A stretch of 64,000 nt of DNA from NCBI GenBank assembly GCA_037833965.1, contig AP031356.1, forward strand, positions 19,428,501 to 19,492,500, given 5' to 3'. Below the pieces are notes generated by a model. That model saw nothing but the letters and a program-made list of their open reading frames with translations, searched no databases and was not told where the DNA came from. Source of the stretch: Marchantia polymorpha subsp. ruderalis. Lineage: Eukaryota > Streptophyta > Marchantiopsida > Marchantiales > Marchantiaceae. Within the stretch, counting starts at the first letter, position 1. Each line of letters opens with the position of its first letter. The position numbers and the translations under genes were made by a program. Below, piece by piece: positions 30,911 through 42,790 of this stretch.

Positions 30911-33900
30911 CCCCACTTTTGGCAATTTTGAGGAAATTAAAACATTTTTGAAAAACTGTACCCTGGCAGCATTGTAAATAGCCTTCGGTACATCAAAACA
31001 GAGTAAATCCGGAAGATCGCGGGAATTCTCGAGGGATCTTGTAGAATCTGGGATTTGGGGTGCCGCAGTAAGGACAGGCACCACCCTCCCTGCGAGCTCC
31101 GCAGTTAGGATCTCTACGGCGCACGGCGCAAAACCCGCCTTCGGAGGTTGCGTCCGCGGCTGTAGGGAAGCCCCCGTAATTAGGTCAACCCTTGGGCGCC
31201 TTGACCAAGTTAGAGTCCCGTTGGAAAGAGCTCGACGCGCTGATTCTAACGAGCCCAAGAACGCTTGGAACGGACGAGGACTTAGGAAGTTATCGCTACT
31301 GGAAGAAACGGAGGCGGTCGCCTACGGCGGAAGGAGTTCGCCACCGGCGCGAATTCCGCCTACGCGGAAGGGGGATTCAAGTTTTGTCCTATGCGCGGAC
31401 GAAGGCGTTCGCCTGTGCACAGGCGAAGTAGGGTTAGGGAAGGCGCGAAGTCCGCCTACGCACAGGCGTACGCCTGTGCACAGGCACTTCGGCGTCGGCG
31501 AAAAATCCGCCTTGGGCCCTAGAAATGCGCCTTGTGAGGTAGAAAGTGTACGGCGCCTTCCGCGCCAGCGCAGCGCCGCGTACGTCGGAAGAGCCGCCAG
31601 AGTAATCCAATCGGTACGGACCATGCGGACGGCACGGGTGGATGCGCTCTTAGACGGACGGAGTTGCGGCGGCGGAAGCGCCGACGGAGAGACAAGGAAC
31701 GGACAGACTGGACGGAGACGGCTGACCACGGTCAACGCCTTCCGCGCCAGCGCAGCGCCGCGGACGGAATTCGCCTGCGCACAGGCGAACGCCTGTGCAC
31801 AGGAGGATGTTCAAGTTCCGCGCCGGCGGAGAATCCGCCGAGGCTCCTGCCTGCGCACAGGCAGGAGTTGAATTTTTGTCCGACATGTGGACACACGCGT
31901 CAAGGCAGAGGGGGATTGGCCGAGGGGTGGTACGAACAAGTGTACCGCGCAAGGCGGAAAACTCGCCTTCGGCGCTACGCCCCCATGTCCGCAGGGTGAC
32001 ACGCTCGCGGAGTTCAAATCCTCCAATTCGAGCGTGAGAGTTTAATCGACGACGGCGGAGCGTGAAGCCGCGCGTGAGAGCGGAGACCGTTCCAGCGTAC
32101 AGCCGGCGCGGCCATCAAGTGAGACGTTCTTCACGACCAAGAGCCGACCATGACCTTCGACCGGGCGGCGGAGAGCGTCCCATTCTTGAATTCGCGATTC
32201 CAATCTCTTGTGCGCGCTGCGCGCATCCATCTGCTGGCTGCGGAACACTCTCGACGTCGTCGCACAGGAGATTTCTTGTTGATTGAGGGTGAAGTGAGTG
32301 CGCGTGATTTGGAATTGAGAGCGATTAGAGTTTGCCGAGAGAGAAAGAAGCGCGGGCAGTGTGGAAGTAGAATGAGCGGGCGAGCGAACCCCAGAAACGC
32401 AATGACGAGACCGAGCAGATTGCGGATGGTGCCACTTCGCCTGCCGCAGAACGGGCTGCGCGCTTTCGAGGAGCGCTTAATAGCAAGAAAGCTCGATTTC
32501 TTGCTATGGGGATGGAATTACATCTGTGCGAATATGGTGCGCGAGTGGCTAGAGCCACAGGGACCACCCTCGCGCGGATTGCGTCCGCATGTTGACCGGT
32601 GGACAGTCCAAGATTGGGCGCAGGCGTTGGGAAGATGTGCTGGCATGCCAGGGCATCTCCTTTTCGACAGTGAGAGCATCAAGGTGACCAAGCAAGAAGA
32701 GGCGCAATTTGTGGAGCTGTTCAAGACCGGGAGGTCTACCAAGAATGGGTACAGGACCCGTGATTACAAGGATCGATTTCGCCGGACTTTGTCCGCGGCG
32801 CTGATGCAATTACTGCAGCCGCACCGCGCCTGCTACATCACATTGTGGCAGGTCTCTTTTGTGGAGTGCGTCATCGAGGGAACTCCAATTCACTGGGCGA
32901 GCATCCTGCACAGGGTGATGCGACAGCACGCGTTTGAGGAGAAGGGGGGAACTCTAAACCATCTTTCTCCTTTCCTCATCAATTTTTATCGACAGCGGAA
33001 TTGTTTGACAGCGGCGGAGCTTGAACATTTTCCGCCATTGTCCATCGACCATCCCGGGAAGTATGTGCGGGAGAACGAGGTCGACACGGATGCAGAGGAG
33101 TCACCGACTTCTACCCCATCAAGACGGAGGGACGAAGGGAGACACACCCCTGCAGCGCGAGTGCCGCGGAAGCGGCGATGGAGGGAAGAGTCTGAAGAGG
33201 AGCAGCATCAAGAACCCTCTGCTCCCATTCGACCGCGGCCGCTGTGAGAGCCATACAGCCGGCCGAAGCAGAAGGCACGCAGACTGGTGTTGCCAGCTAA
33301 CAGTGCAGACACGGCGACGATTGCGACGGAGATAGGAAGTGCGTCGCCAGAGAGGCGAGAGGAAGCGCGGACGACCGCAGGAGCGACGGGCCACGCTGCA
33401 ACCTCGTCGGGAGAGAGGCCGCCTACGGGCCAGGGGCCTCCGGAGTTACCACGTGCGATGCGGACAGATGTTCCGTTTGCGCACAGGCGAACCTCCGCGG
33501 ACGGACGAGCCTCCGCGGACCGGCGAACACAAGTGGACGTGGATCTACGCTTACGCGTGGGAAGGAGCAGTCCGCCTGTGCACAGGCGCTCGCCTGTGCA
33601 CAGGTCGCCTGTGCACAGGACACCTCCGCACGTGCCGCCTGTGCACAGGCAAGAATCACCCCCGTTCCAACGTAGGAAGGGGAAGGAGCCGGCGGAAGAA
33701 CCGCCTACGAGACACCGGCCCTCGGGGCCAGACCCTCCGGCGCACCACGCGCCGCAATTCGCGCCTTCGGCGCCAGGGCCTTCGAGCAGAGGAGATACGA
33801 GCAGAGAGCGTGCGGAGGCCACACCATCGGCGGGAAGTCCGCCGATAGATGCGCCTTCGGCGGTAGGACCTATAGGCCAAGGAACATCGGGCGTGCGGCC

Positions 33901-36294
33901 CCCGGCCATGTCGCCTTCGGCGATAGATGTCCGCGGCGCTACGCCTGCGGCGGACAAGGCGCCGGTAAATGCGCCTGCGCACGGGCCGGGCACAGCCCCC
34001 ACGGACCGATCGAGGGAGCAGCAGACGGAGGAGCGGAGTGACTGTCCGCGGGATGAAATCTCGATGCGCGATGCGCAATCCAACCCCGCGCAGCCACCTT
34101 CCGCTCAATCGCCTTCGGCGACGAACGACGGCGACAGAGAGAATGCGGTAGGCAATCAACCAGCGAGCGACGGGGATGCCGCTCGGATACATTCGCCTTC
34201 CGCCTTAGACATTTTGGCGACGAGCAGCGAGGCTGCAGCCGTGCCTTCGCAGGCAGCACACGTCGAGGACGTGCAGCCCCACTCGGGGCAGTCGCCAACA
34301 CAATCAATGGCGACTGAAATTCTCCACTCGGATGATGACGACGGAGGCTCCACGGAAGAAATGTCAGGAGCAGAAGACACCGAGGAGGAGGAGGAGGAAA
34401 TTGTTGGAGCGCCGGCGGCGGCGCTCTCAGAGCAGGTGATTCCGTTGCTGCGGTACTTGGATCGCAAGGTTGATAAATACGCCGACCCACTCCAGCCGGG
34501 ATCTTACATCGAGTTAGTGCGCAGGCGGACTCGCACTAAAGTCCACACCAGCAAGCTATTAGCTAGAGTGGACAAGGAGTTAAGGGACTTGAAGGAGAAG
34601 CATGAGTGCTTGTGGGGACAGTACAAGCTTAATCAGAAATTCTACAAGCACTCCGAGAAGATGAAGGATGAGAAACTGGGCGAGCTCACCAAGGAGCAGG
34701 TGAAGGTCAAGGAAGCACTCGATTCTGAGCAGGCCCAGAATCGGATTTTGTCAGAGGAGCTCGTGCGACAGACGCGGTTGTTGGAACAATGTCAGCTCGC
34801 ACGGCAGGCGGATGAAGAATTAATCCGCAGTTTGCAGTCAGAGTGTGGCGAATTGAGAGCGCAACGTGCTGAAGCCGAATCGCAATTAGTGACGATTGAA
34901 GAGGATCGCAGGAAGGAGGCGGATCGCACGAAGGTGGAGACGGCGAGGCGAGTCGCCCACTGTCTCAAGGGCTACGCCCACTGGGAAGTGAAGGCGCAGG
35001 AGAAACTCACACTGCGTGAGTTTGAATTGCGCGCAGCCGGGTTGTTGTCAGGCGACAGTAGGAGTCGGCGGAAGGTAGCGAAGAAGCTCGAGGCCTTTCT
35101 GTCGAAGGCACAGGATACCATGTCCGCCCTCGAGGGGGAGGTGTCCGCGGCGTTGCAGAGGTTGGGACTGCGTAGTCGAGCGGAAGAGTGGCAGGGTAGG
35201 GAGTTAGTGCGCGGCAGTCGGCCGCGCAGGAGACGTAGTACAGGTTCCGCGGAGTGTAGTGTAGCGTGGTTCCGTGCAGGCGTGTAGCGTAGTGCAGTGT
35301 AGTGCTAGGTAGGACTTAGAAGGTATAAAATAGTTCCAGGCGTTTTGCCTGGGGTTCTTTCCCATCAGAAGTGCAGATCAGGAACCCATTTCCTTTGCGT
35401 GTTTGTGTCCTTGAGTTCTGTCACCACGCACGAGGAGTTACATCTTAGCGTTCCGCATTTTGTAGCTGAAGGCCTTCGGCCGAATGTTCAGAGCTAGTAC
35501 ATTGGTTAGAGACTTGAGTAGTTTGGATCTGCACCTGCGGGTGACTGCCGATGCTCAGAGCCAGTGACTAGTCAGATACTTGAACAGTTTCGCCCCTACA
35601 CCTTCGAGTGTTTCTTTCTGATTGTACTCCTTGGGATTTTTCCCCTGAATGCCAAAGTGAAGTTTTGCTACTTCGTGTAAGCCTTGGTTGTAAATTCAGG
35701 TTACGCTGCAGCAGGTGCTTTGAGGGTAACCCCTGTAGTATTTCTGGGAATGACAAGTGCCTGAGAATTCAAACTCTTCAATAGACTGTTGTTGTGTTAC
35801 TGGAATGTTTCTCCGTGAGTCCTTCAGTGCGGACCTGTGTTCTCTGCGCGTTTTGTGAGTTGAGAGTGTTGTTCACCGCGTAGGAGTGACTTCGATCCGA
35901 AGTAGGCAGTCCAAACCGGGTTTCCTACACTAGCAGCAAGCTAGTGGAAGTGTTGTAAAAGCCGGAGTTGGAAGTCACTGCCCGCAGCTTTGCCGAGTGT
36001 GCTCGCGAGAGACTTTCCCCCTGAAATCTTGAAGTAGAGGTCCTAACGGATCTCTGGGTTGTGTTTCTGTAGTTTCATGTGTGTGTGTGTGTGTGTTACG
36101 CTGCACTGTGCGACCTCCGAGTGCGCTCCGAGTGGACACTTGCAGTATTTCTGGGAGTGACAGTCGCCTGAGAATTCAAACTCCTCAATAGTCTGTTAAA
36201 ACGTGACACTTTGTACCCTGTGTGTTCCTCTGTCCCTGTGGGTTCGACCTTTCTACCACTATATTGCAGTTTTAGCCTTTAGTGGGTTATTACA
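30904..36294 (+). repeat. 3' LTR of the + strand element (5391 bp)
   Basis: Same length as the 5' LTR and almost identical. Differences by eye include a few substitutions in the ORF and a G to T before the (TG)n tract near 36077. Ends TTATTACA at 36294 and is followed by AATAC. Confidence 0.96.
32150..35287 (+). pseudogene. LTR-encoded ORF with one TGA (3' LTR copy)
   Basis: Same as 20963-24100, with TGA at 33245-33247 after RPRPL. At the protein level only about four residues differ from the 5' LTR copy (for example MLPAN against MLPAD, VDKEL against VDQEL). In genomic RNA this copy would lie between pol and the poly(A) site. Confidence 0.9.
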
Positions 36295-36299
36295 AATAC
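36295..36299. repeat. Target site duplication AATAC, right copy
   Basis: Matches 19712-19716. Removing the element and one TSD restores the old LTR reading ...GATAAATACGCAGATCC..., homologous to GATAAATACGCCGACCC in the young LTRs. Confidence 0.95.
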
Positions 36300-36755
36300 G
36301 CAGATCCACTCTAGCCGGGGTCATACATCGAGTTAGTGCGCAGGCGGACTCGCACTAAAGTCCACACCAGCAAGCTACTAGCTAGGGTGGATCGGGAACT
36401 TAAGGATTTACGAGAGAAGCATGCGTGTTTGTGGGGACAGTATAATCTCGTGCGGAAGTCGCACACCCACTACGACGCATTGAAGCAGGCGAGACTGGAA
36501 GAGCTCACCAGGGATGTGGTGAAGACCACGGAAGAGCTGATTTCTAAGAAGACTCAGAATCAAGTTCTGTCAGAGGAGCTCGTGCGACAGACGCGGTTGT
36601 TGGCGGAGGTGTCCGCGGCGTTGCAGCGTTTGGGACTGCGCAGTCGAGCTGAAGACTGGCAGGGTAGGGAGTTGGTGCGCGGCAGTCCGTCGCGCAGGAG
36701 GCGAAGCACAGGTTCCGCGGAGTGTAGTGTAGCGTGGTTCCGTGCCGGCGTGTAG
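36300..36755 (+). pseudogene. LTR-encoded ORF, C-terminal piece in the old LTR
   Basis: An open 139-codon stretch from 36336 (MRRRTRTKVHTSKLLARVD) through a shortened coiled coil to the shared end SAECSVAWFRAGV. Compared with the young copies, about 120 residues of coiled coil are missing between RQTRLL and EVSAALQRLGL: a clean in-frame deletion in the old copy or an in-frame expansion in the young ones. Confidence 0.85.
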
Positions 36756-37763
36756 CGTAGTGCAGTGTAGTGCTAGTTAGGACTTAGAAGGTACAAAGTA
36801 GTTCAAGGCGTCTTGCCTTGGGTTCTTTTCCAATTTCGGAAGTGCAGATCAGGAACTCATTTTCTCTGCGTGTTTGTGTCCTTAGTTCTGTCACCACGCA
36901 CGAGGAGCTACACCTTAGCGATCCGCATTGTGTAGCTGAAGGCCCCCGGCCGAATGTTCAGAGCTAGTACATTGGTTAGAGACTTGAGTAGTTTGGATCT
37001 ACACCTACGGGTGATTGCCGATGCTCAGAGTCAGTGACTAGTTAGATACTTGAATAGTTTCGCCCCTACACCTTCGAGTGTTTGTTCCTGATTGTACTCC
37101 TTCGGGATTTTTCCCTTGAATGCCAAAGTGAAGTTTTGCTACTTCGTGTAAGACTTGGTTGTAAATTCAGGTTACGCTGCAGCAGGTGCATTCAGGGTAG
37201 CCCCTGTAGTATTTATGGGAATGACAAGTGCCTGAGAATTCAAACTCTTCAATAGACTGTTATGGTGTGTTACTAGAATGTTTCTCAGTGAGTCCTTAAG
37301 TGCGGACCTGTGTTCTCTGCGCGTTTTGTGAGTTGAGAGTGTTGTTTACTGCGTTTGAGTGACTTCGATCCGAAGTAGGCAGTCCAAACCGGGTTTCCTA
37401 CGCTAGCAGCAAGCTAGTGGAAGTGTTGTAAAAGCCGGAGTTGGGAGTCACTACCCGCAGCTTCGCTGAGTACTCGCGAGAGACTTTTCCCCCTTGAAAT
37501 CTTGAGTAGAGGTCCTAACGGATCTCTGGGTTGTGTTTCTGTAGTTTCAGGTGTGTGTGTGTGTGTTACGCTGCACTGTGCGACCTCCGAGTGCACTCCG
37601 AGTGGACACTTGCAGTATTTCTGGGAGTGACAGTCGCCTGAGAATTCAAACTCCTCGATAGTCTGTTAAATGTGACACTTTGTACCCTGTGTGTTCCTCT
37701 GTCCCTGTGAGTTCGACCTTTCTACCACTATATTGCAGTTTTAGCCTTTAGTGGGTTATTACA
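36300..37763 (+). mobile_element. Old LTR, right segment to its 3' end
   Basis: Contains the coiled-coil end of the LTR ORF, the decayed TATA (TACAAAGTA near 36792), and the R/U5 region. Ends TTATTACA at 37763. The next bases (CGAAGACACC) are not a PBS, which fits a solo LTR or a 3' LTR. Confidence 0.9.
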
Positions 37764-38933
37764 CGAAGACACCCACGAAGTAAATAGGGCCATCTTTGGC
37801 CTTGTTTACTTGGAGGATCGCATATTGGGAAGTCTTATCTATTACCTTGTGCAGTTCATAAATGAGACATTTCTATATTAATTAAATGAAAGGGTAAGTC
37901 ATAAAGACTTGTCAAGCAATACTGAAAAGAGAATGTGTAGAATTCCTTGAAGGTATACAAATTAGTTACCTGCAACAACAAAGCATGGCAAGGACGACTC
38001 GGTTATACAATTACTTTGCAATGCTGCCCTATGTAAATCTACAAGCTCTAAGGATGATACAATCTAGAATCCAGGTTGCTTTGATGAATATGACAAAAGG
38101 ACCGTGATATGCTATAAATATACTAGTCTATTTTCAAAACGGCGATCGCAATTCATGAGCTTGTAGAACAACGAAGACGTTCAACCTGAAATTGAGGCAC
38201 TCGAAACGATACTGCCGGAGGCTTAGATGATCCATCCTTAGTGATAGTTTTGAAGAGAAGGCTATGCTCAAACGTTACACGGGTGCACCTATTACAAAAT
38301 TTTCCTCTAAAGAGAAACTGAGCTTGAATGGCAGTGATGTCCAATTCTTGCACTTGGAATTCTGTTGGTCCTTAATGAACTATAAGTATTATGGCAATTA
38401 TTCCGGGTTTGACTAAATGGTGCACTAACAGATTGTTTGGAATACCTCTTGCTGAAGTATTGGAAGAGCTTTCTTAAGTTTCTCCGGGCTATCAACTTGC
38501 ATAGCTTTCAGCCCTTTCCTCCATTCGTCCTGCACATGAACTAACAAACCAAAATTGAGGATCGCCAAGATCAAATGCTGACATGCTAATCCGTGACGCT
38601 TGCAACCTGGACTGAAAATACGTGAAGCCAACAGGTAGACCAAAAACAACTGTTCACATGAACTAGGTCATCAAAGAAAGAGAGATAGGGAGATGCTCAA
38701 TTGTCCTAGACTGCTACAAACACAATGAATTATCTCCAAAGAATCCATATTTTTATTCTTAAGGAGCAATGTCAACTGTTATTTTTGAAATAATGGATGA
38801 TAAGTGACAGTAGCCTGTACTCTCAGTTGCTGTTTAATGAAAATAGGTCAGATAGTAAATGACAAAATGTCCAATAAAAAGAACCATGTAAAATCTGCCC
38901 CTGGCTAACCATTTACACTCTAATACAAGTCTA
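37764..38933 (-). other. Non-repeat sequence with possible exons of an unrecognised gene
   Basis: A+T-richer than the retroelements. On the - strand three short open stretches have plausible splice sites. One at about 38436-38519 is a Lys/Glu-rich helix (DSPEKLKKALPILQQE) followed by GT; one at about 38181-38361 (QELDITAIQAQFLFRGKF, then a CNRC pair) is preceded by CAACAG and followed by CAG-GT; one at about 37765-37850 (DKTSQYAILQVNK) lies next to the old LTR edge. I do not recognise the protein. If real, the old LTR landed beside or inside this gene. Confidence 0.3.
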
Positions 38934-39762
38934 TGATAACCCAACCAATGCTAAATTGCAGTATATCAGCAAAGGATCAAACCCACAGGGATAGAAACAA
39001 CACACAAAGTACAAAGTGTCACGTTTTAACAGTCTATTGAGGAGTTTGAATTCTCAAGCTACTGTCTCTCCTAGAAATACTGCAAGTGTTCAACTCGGAG
39101 GTCACTCGAAGGACACACAATGCAGCGTAGTACACCCCAAGCACACACCTGAAACTATAAATGCACAACACAGAAGTCGATCAGGACCTCCACTTAAGAT
39201 TCAGGGGGGAAGTTTCCCAAGTGTACACTCAGCGGATCTGCAGGTAGCTACCAATTCCAAATTTCCTTAAACCCTGTCACTAGCCATTGTTAGTGCAGAG
39301 CATTCGGGTTGGAATTCCTACTGTGGATGCGGTACCTTTGTCAAACCGAAGTCACTATCACCCAGTGAACAACACACTCAACTCACAAAACGCGCAGAGA
39401 ATACAGAAATCCAAACCGAGAAACTAAATTGAGAAAAGACCCAGTGTCACAACTTAACAGTCTATTGACGAGTTTGAATTCTCAGGCAACTGTCATTCCC
39501 AGAAATACTGCAAAGGCGACCCCCGAAGGCGCCTGAAGCAACGTAACACACTCCCACACTCAACCTGAATTCAACCAACTCTTACTCCAAAGTTAACAAA
39601 ACTTCACTTGATATTCAGGGGGGAAAATCCCAAAGGAGTACAATCAAGTAAAAACGTCTAAAGGTGTAAGTCCGAACTTGCTTAAATCCTGACTAGCCAA
39701 CTGCTAGTATAGAACATTCGGAGGAAGGCCTTCTGCTTTGGTCGGGCTTGCTTGTTGATTGC

Positions 39763-40526
39763 TCAACGCCTCACTGGGACAGCAAGCAATTCTCGCCGAC
39801 TCAGTTCTGCCTCCCCATCAAATTTCCGCTTTCGGGGTGCCCGCGCTCCCCATGGTTCTTCCTCTGCTCTCAGTCGGGCTAGTGTTGTGATGGCGGGCAC
39901 TTTGTCGGGATCCGTATCAACCTTGACATCCCTCACAAGCCTCCTCGGATTCGTCCGCGACAGCAAGGGAAATTGTATCTTCTCTTTCGTTGTCAGACAC
40001 CCCATCGACCGATAAAAATTTATCAAGAACGGGGAAAGGTGATTAATCGACCCTCCCCTCTCCTCTCCTGTATGCTAACGTGTGACCTTCCATAAAATGC
40101 GAGCCCAATGAATTGGGGTACTCGCCAGCGCCAGCTCCACAAATCCCACTTGCCAAGATGACATGTAGGAAGTCTTGTGCGGCTGCAAAATCTAAAGGAT
40201 TGCTACCGCAACATTCCTCCGCTTCCGATCAACATGGTCACGGGTCTTGTACCCGTTCTTGCTCGATTTGTGATTCTTGAAAAGGGCGCCGAAGGTAGCC
40301 TCCTCCTCTTTCAAGAGATGCACACTCTCGCTGTCAAACAGGAGATCACCTTCCTCTCCCGCACATCTTCCCAAAACCTACTCCCAATCACTCACTCGCC
40401 ATCTCTCCAGGTGAGGTTGATAACCTCTCGGAGGCTGGTCCTTCTCGCGCAGCCACTCCCAGACCATCGTCGGGCACACCCAATTCCATCCCCACAAAAG
40501 TAAATCGAGCTTCACTGCTGTCAAGT
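39763..40526 (-). pseudogene. LTR-encoded ORF, distant relative (fragment)
   Basis: The - strand encodes in order LLLWGWNWVC, an ERWRVSDW motif, a TAG (position of Gln in the young copies), LGRCAG, LLFDSES, NGYKTRD, then after a frame change INFYRSMGCLT and RAPRKRKFDGEAE. All match the intact ORF at 15023-18145 in order and spacing. The copy has stops and frameshifts, and its region after the RKRKF motif is missing. It continues beyond the solo LTR at 42995. Confidence 0.75.
40522..40526. repeat. Target site duplication CAAGT, left copy
   Basis: CAAGT precedes the TGTAATAATCC end of the solo LTR and recurs at 42990-42994 after GGTTACCACA. Confidence 0.9.
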
Positions 40527-41622
40527 TGTAATAATCCACCAAAGGCTAAAACTGCAGTATATCAGCAAAAAGGTCAAACCCACAAGGACAGAGGTAACAC
40601 ACAGAGTACAAAGTGTCACGTTTTAACAGACTATTGAAGAGTTTAAATTCTCAGGCGACTGTCACTCCCAGAAATACTGCAATGCTCAACTCTGAGGTCA
40701 CTCGGAGGACACACGATGCAGCGTAGTTCAACCCAACACACACCTGAAACTGGAAAAGCACAACTCAGAGGTCGGTTAGGACCTCCACTTAAGGTTCAAG
40801 GGAAAGTTTCTCAGGAATTCACTCAGAGGATCTGCAGGTAGTAATCCCCAACTCCGAATTTACAACCCCATCACTAGTTTCCGCTAGTGCAGGGCACCCG
40901 GGTTGGACTGCCTACTTTGGATGCGGTACCTTCGTCAAACCGAAGTTACTCTCACGCGGTGAACAACACACTCAACTCACAAAACGCGCAGAGAATGCAG
41001 AAGTCCGAACTGAGGGACTATGTTGAGAAAAGATCAAGTGTCACAACTTAACAGTCTATTGACGAGTTTGAATTCTCAAGCACTAGTTATTCCCAGAAAT
41101 ACTGCAAAGGCTAGCCCCGAGGACGTCTTCTACAGCGTAACCTGAATTTACAACCAAGGCTTACTCGAAATAACAAAACTTCACTTTGGCATTCAAGGGA
41201 AAAATCCCGAAGGAGTACAAACAGGAACAATCACCCGAAGGTGTAAGACCAAACTACTCAAGTATCTAACCAGTCCACTAGCTCTGAGCATTCAGCAATC
41301 ACCCGTAGGTGTAGGTCCAAACTGCTTAAGTATGTAACCAGCACACTAGCTCTAAGTATTCGGCCGAAGGCCTTCAGCTACAAAATGCGGTAACTTCGTC
41401 AAGCTGTAGCTCCTCTTGCGCGGTGACAAAACTAAGGACACAAACGCTAAGAGAAAATGAGTTCTTGATCTGCACTTCGAAAACTGGAAAAATCCCAAGG
41501 CAATACGCCTTGAACTACTTTATACAATCTGAAATCCTAGCTAACTAACACTCTACTCTACCTGCTATGATGCGAGCCGCAACATATCTCACACCTGAGG
41601 AGTCGGCGGCTGCCTTCCCCTC

Positions 41623-41697
41623 TAACTTACAACCTAAATCTAACCCTAACTCTAATCCGAAACCTAATCCTAACCCTTAATCTTAATCTAAACCTAC
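41623..41697. repeat. Degenerate telomere-like array inside the solo LTR
   Basis: About 65-75 bp of variants of CCTAAA, CCTAAC and CCTAAT, close to the plant telomere unit CCCTAAA but never a perfect run. On the other strand it reads as an Arg-rich dipeptide repeat. Interstitial and flanked by LTR sequence on both sides. Confidence 0.6.
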
Positions 41698-42117
41698 TAC
41701 ACAGAGCCGTCAGCGTCTTTAACAGCTTTGGATCCACGATCTGAGGCTGAAAATTCACAAGCATGCGCGGCCAGCTGAGACCAATGGCTTCACCAAATTT
41801 AAAGTTCATCCGACCCTCCGTCGCAAAGATATGGGCCCCCCAAGATCTCTGTTCCAAGGCCAAAATTCCTTCTCCGAAATCCAAGGTCGGGAGGACCCAC
41901 AAGCCGTTTGAATGCCGTTCCCGCGATTATGGGTAACGGCCTGCTTCCCACGTGCGACTTCACGCCCCGCCGTTCTACTTGTCACGCGCGATATAATCTC
42001 GCCAATTTCCGCCTTTGGAAATCTTCTTCCGCGTACCGCCGAAGGCCCTTGCCTCGAAGGTACTTGCGCCGAAGACACCCTTCCGCGTCTTTGTCTATCC
42101 ATATCAATCACTTTCGA

Positions 42118-42790
42118 CACTCATAACTCAGTGATTGGTTATCCGTTTGAAGAGTTCTTGAGCTCGTTAGAACGAGCGTGTTGAGCTCTTTCCAACAAGA
42201 ACCTAAACAAGTCAAAACGTTACAAATTGAGAAAGTAATGAGGAATCCACTCTTCCGCCGAAGGCACTCTACCGCTGAAGGCCCTTGCCCCGAAGGCCCT
42301 TGCGCCGAAGGCACCTTTCCGCGCCTTTGCCTATCCACATCAGCCATTTCCAACACTCATATTCAGTGCTCTCTCATTCGTTTCAAGAGTTCTTGGGTTC
42401 GTTAGAACGAGCGTGTTGAGTTCTTTTGAACAAGACCCTAAGTGAGTCAAGGCGTTACGAATTGACAAAGTTATGAGGGATTCACTTTTCTACCAAAGGC
42501 ACTCTTCTGCTGAAGGCACTCCATCGCCGAAAGGAATCTCCACAGCCGAAGTCACTCTATCGCCGAAGGCAATCTTCCGCCGAAGTCGCTCTACCGACGA
42601 AGGCCTCCATATCAATAAAGTCCGACACTCATAACTCAGTGATCTCTTATCCGTTTCAAGAGTTCTTGGGCTTGTTAAAACAAGCGCGTTGAGTTCTTTC
42701 CATCAAGACCCTAACTAAGTCAAGACGTTACGGATTGAGAAAGTTATGAGGGATCTACCGCCGAAGGCACTCAAAGCGGGTCCTGTAGCA
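42118..42790 (-). repeat. Triplicated U3 unit in the solo LTR
   Basis: Three degenerate copies starting near 42118, 42355 and 42624, each with CTCAGTG, CGTTTGAAGAGTTCTT-like sequence, TTGAGTTCTTT, a GAGAAAGTTATGAGG-like end, and a run of GCCGAAGGC motifs. The young LTRs have one copy (near 7860-7950 and 19010-19100). Confidence 0.75.

Larger units (their letters stand above)
19717..36294 (+). mobile_element. Full-length Ty3/gypsy element, + strand copy
   Basis: Complete element of 16,578 bp: 5' LTR 19717-25107, PBS 25130-25147, gag-pro, UAG readthrough, pol, PPT, 3' LTR 30904-36294. Flanked by AATAC at 19712-19716 and 36295-36299. Both LTRs are 5391 bp and by eye differ at only a few scattered bases, so this is the most recent of the three nested insertions. 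One stop in pol (29484-29486) and one in the LTR ORF (in both LTRs) are its visible defects. Confidence 0.97.
38934..40526 (-). mobile_element. Diverged related LTR, left part (interrupted by solo LTR)
   Basis: Starts TGATAACCC... and follows the same R/U5 order as the young LTRs (two copies of the ACAGTCTATTGA...TTCTCA block at about 39030 and 39460), then enters the C-terminal side of the ORF's N-terminal domain. Interrupted at 40526 by the solo LTR, resumes at 42995 and ends CCACCACA at 43678. Clearly a different, older subfamily. No TSD could be recognised. Confidence 0.8.

Noticed and set aside
41623..41697. True chromosome end
   Set aside because: The array is short, degenerate and enclosed by LTR sequence with a TSD on both sides.
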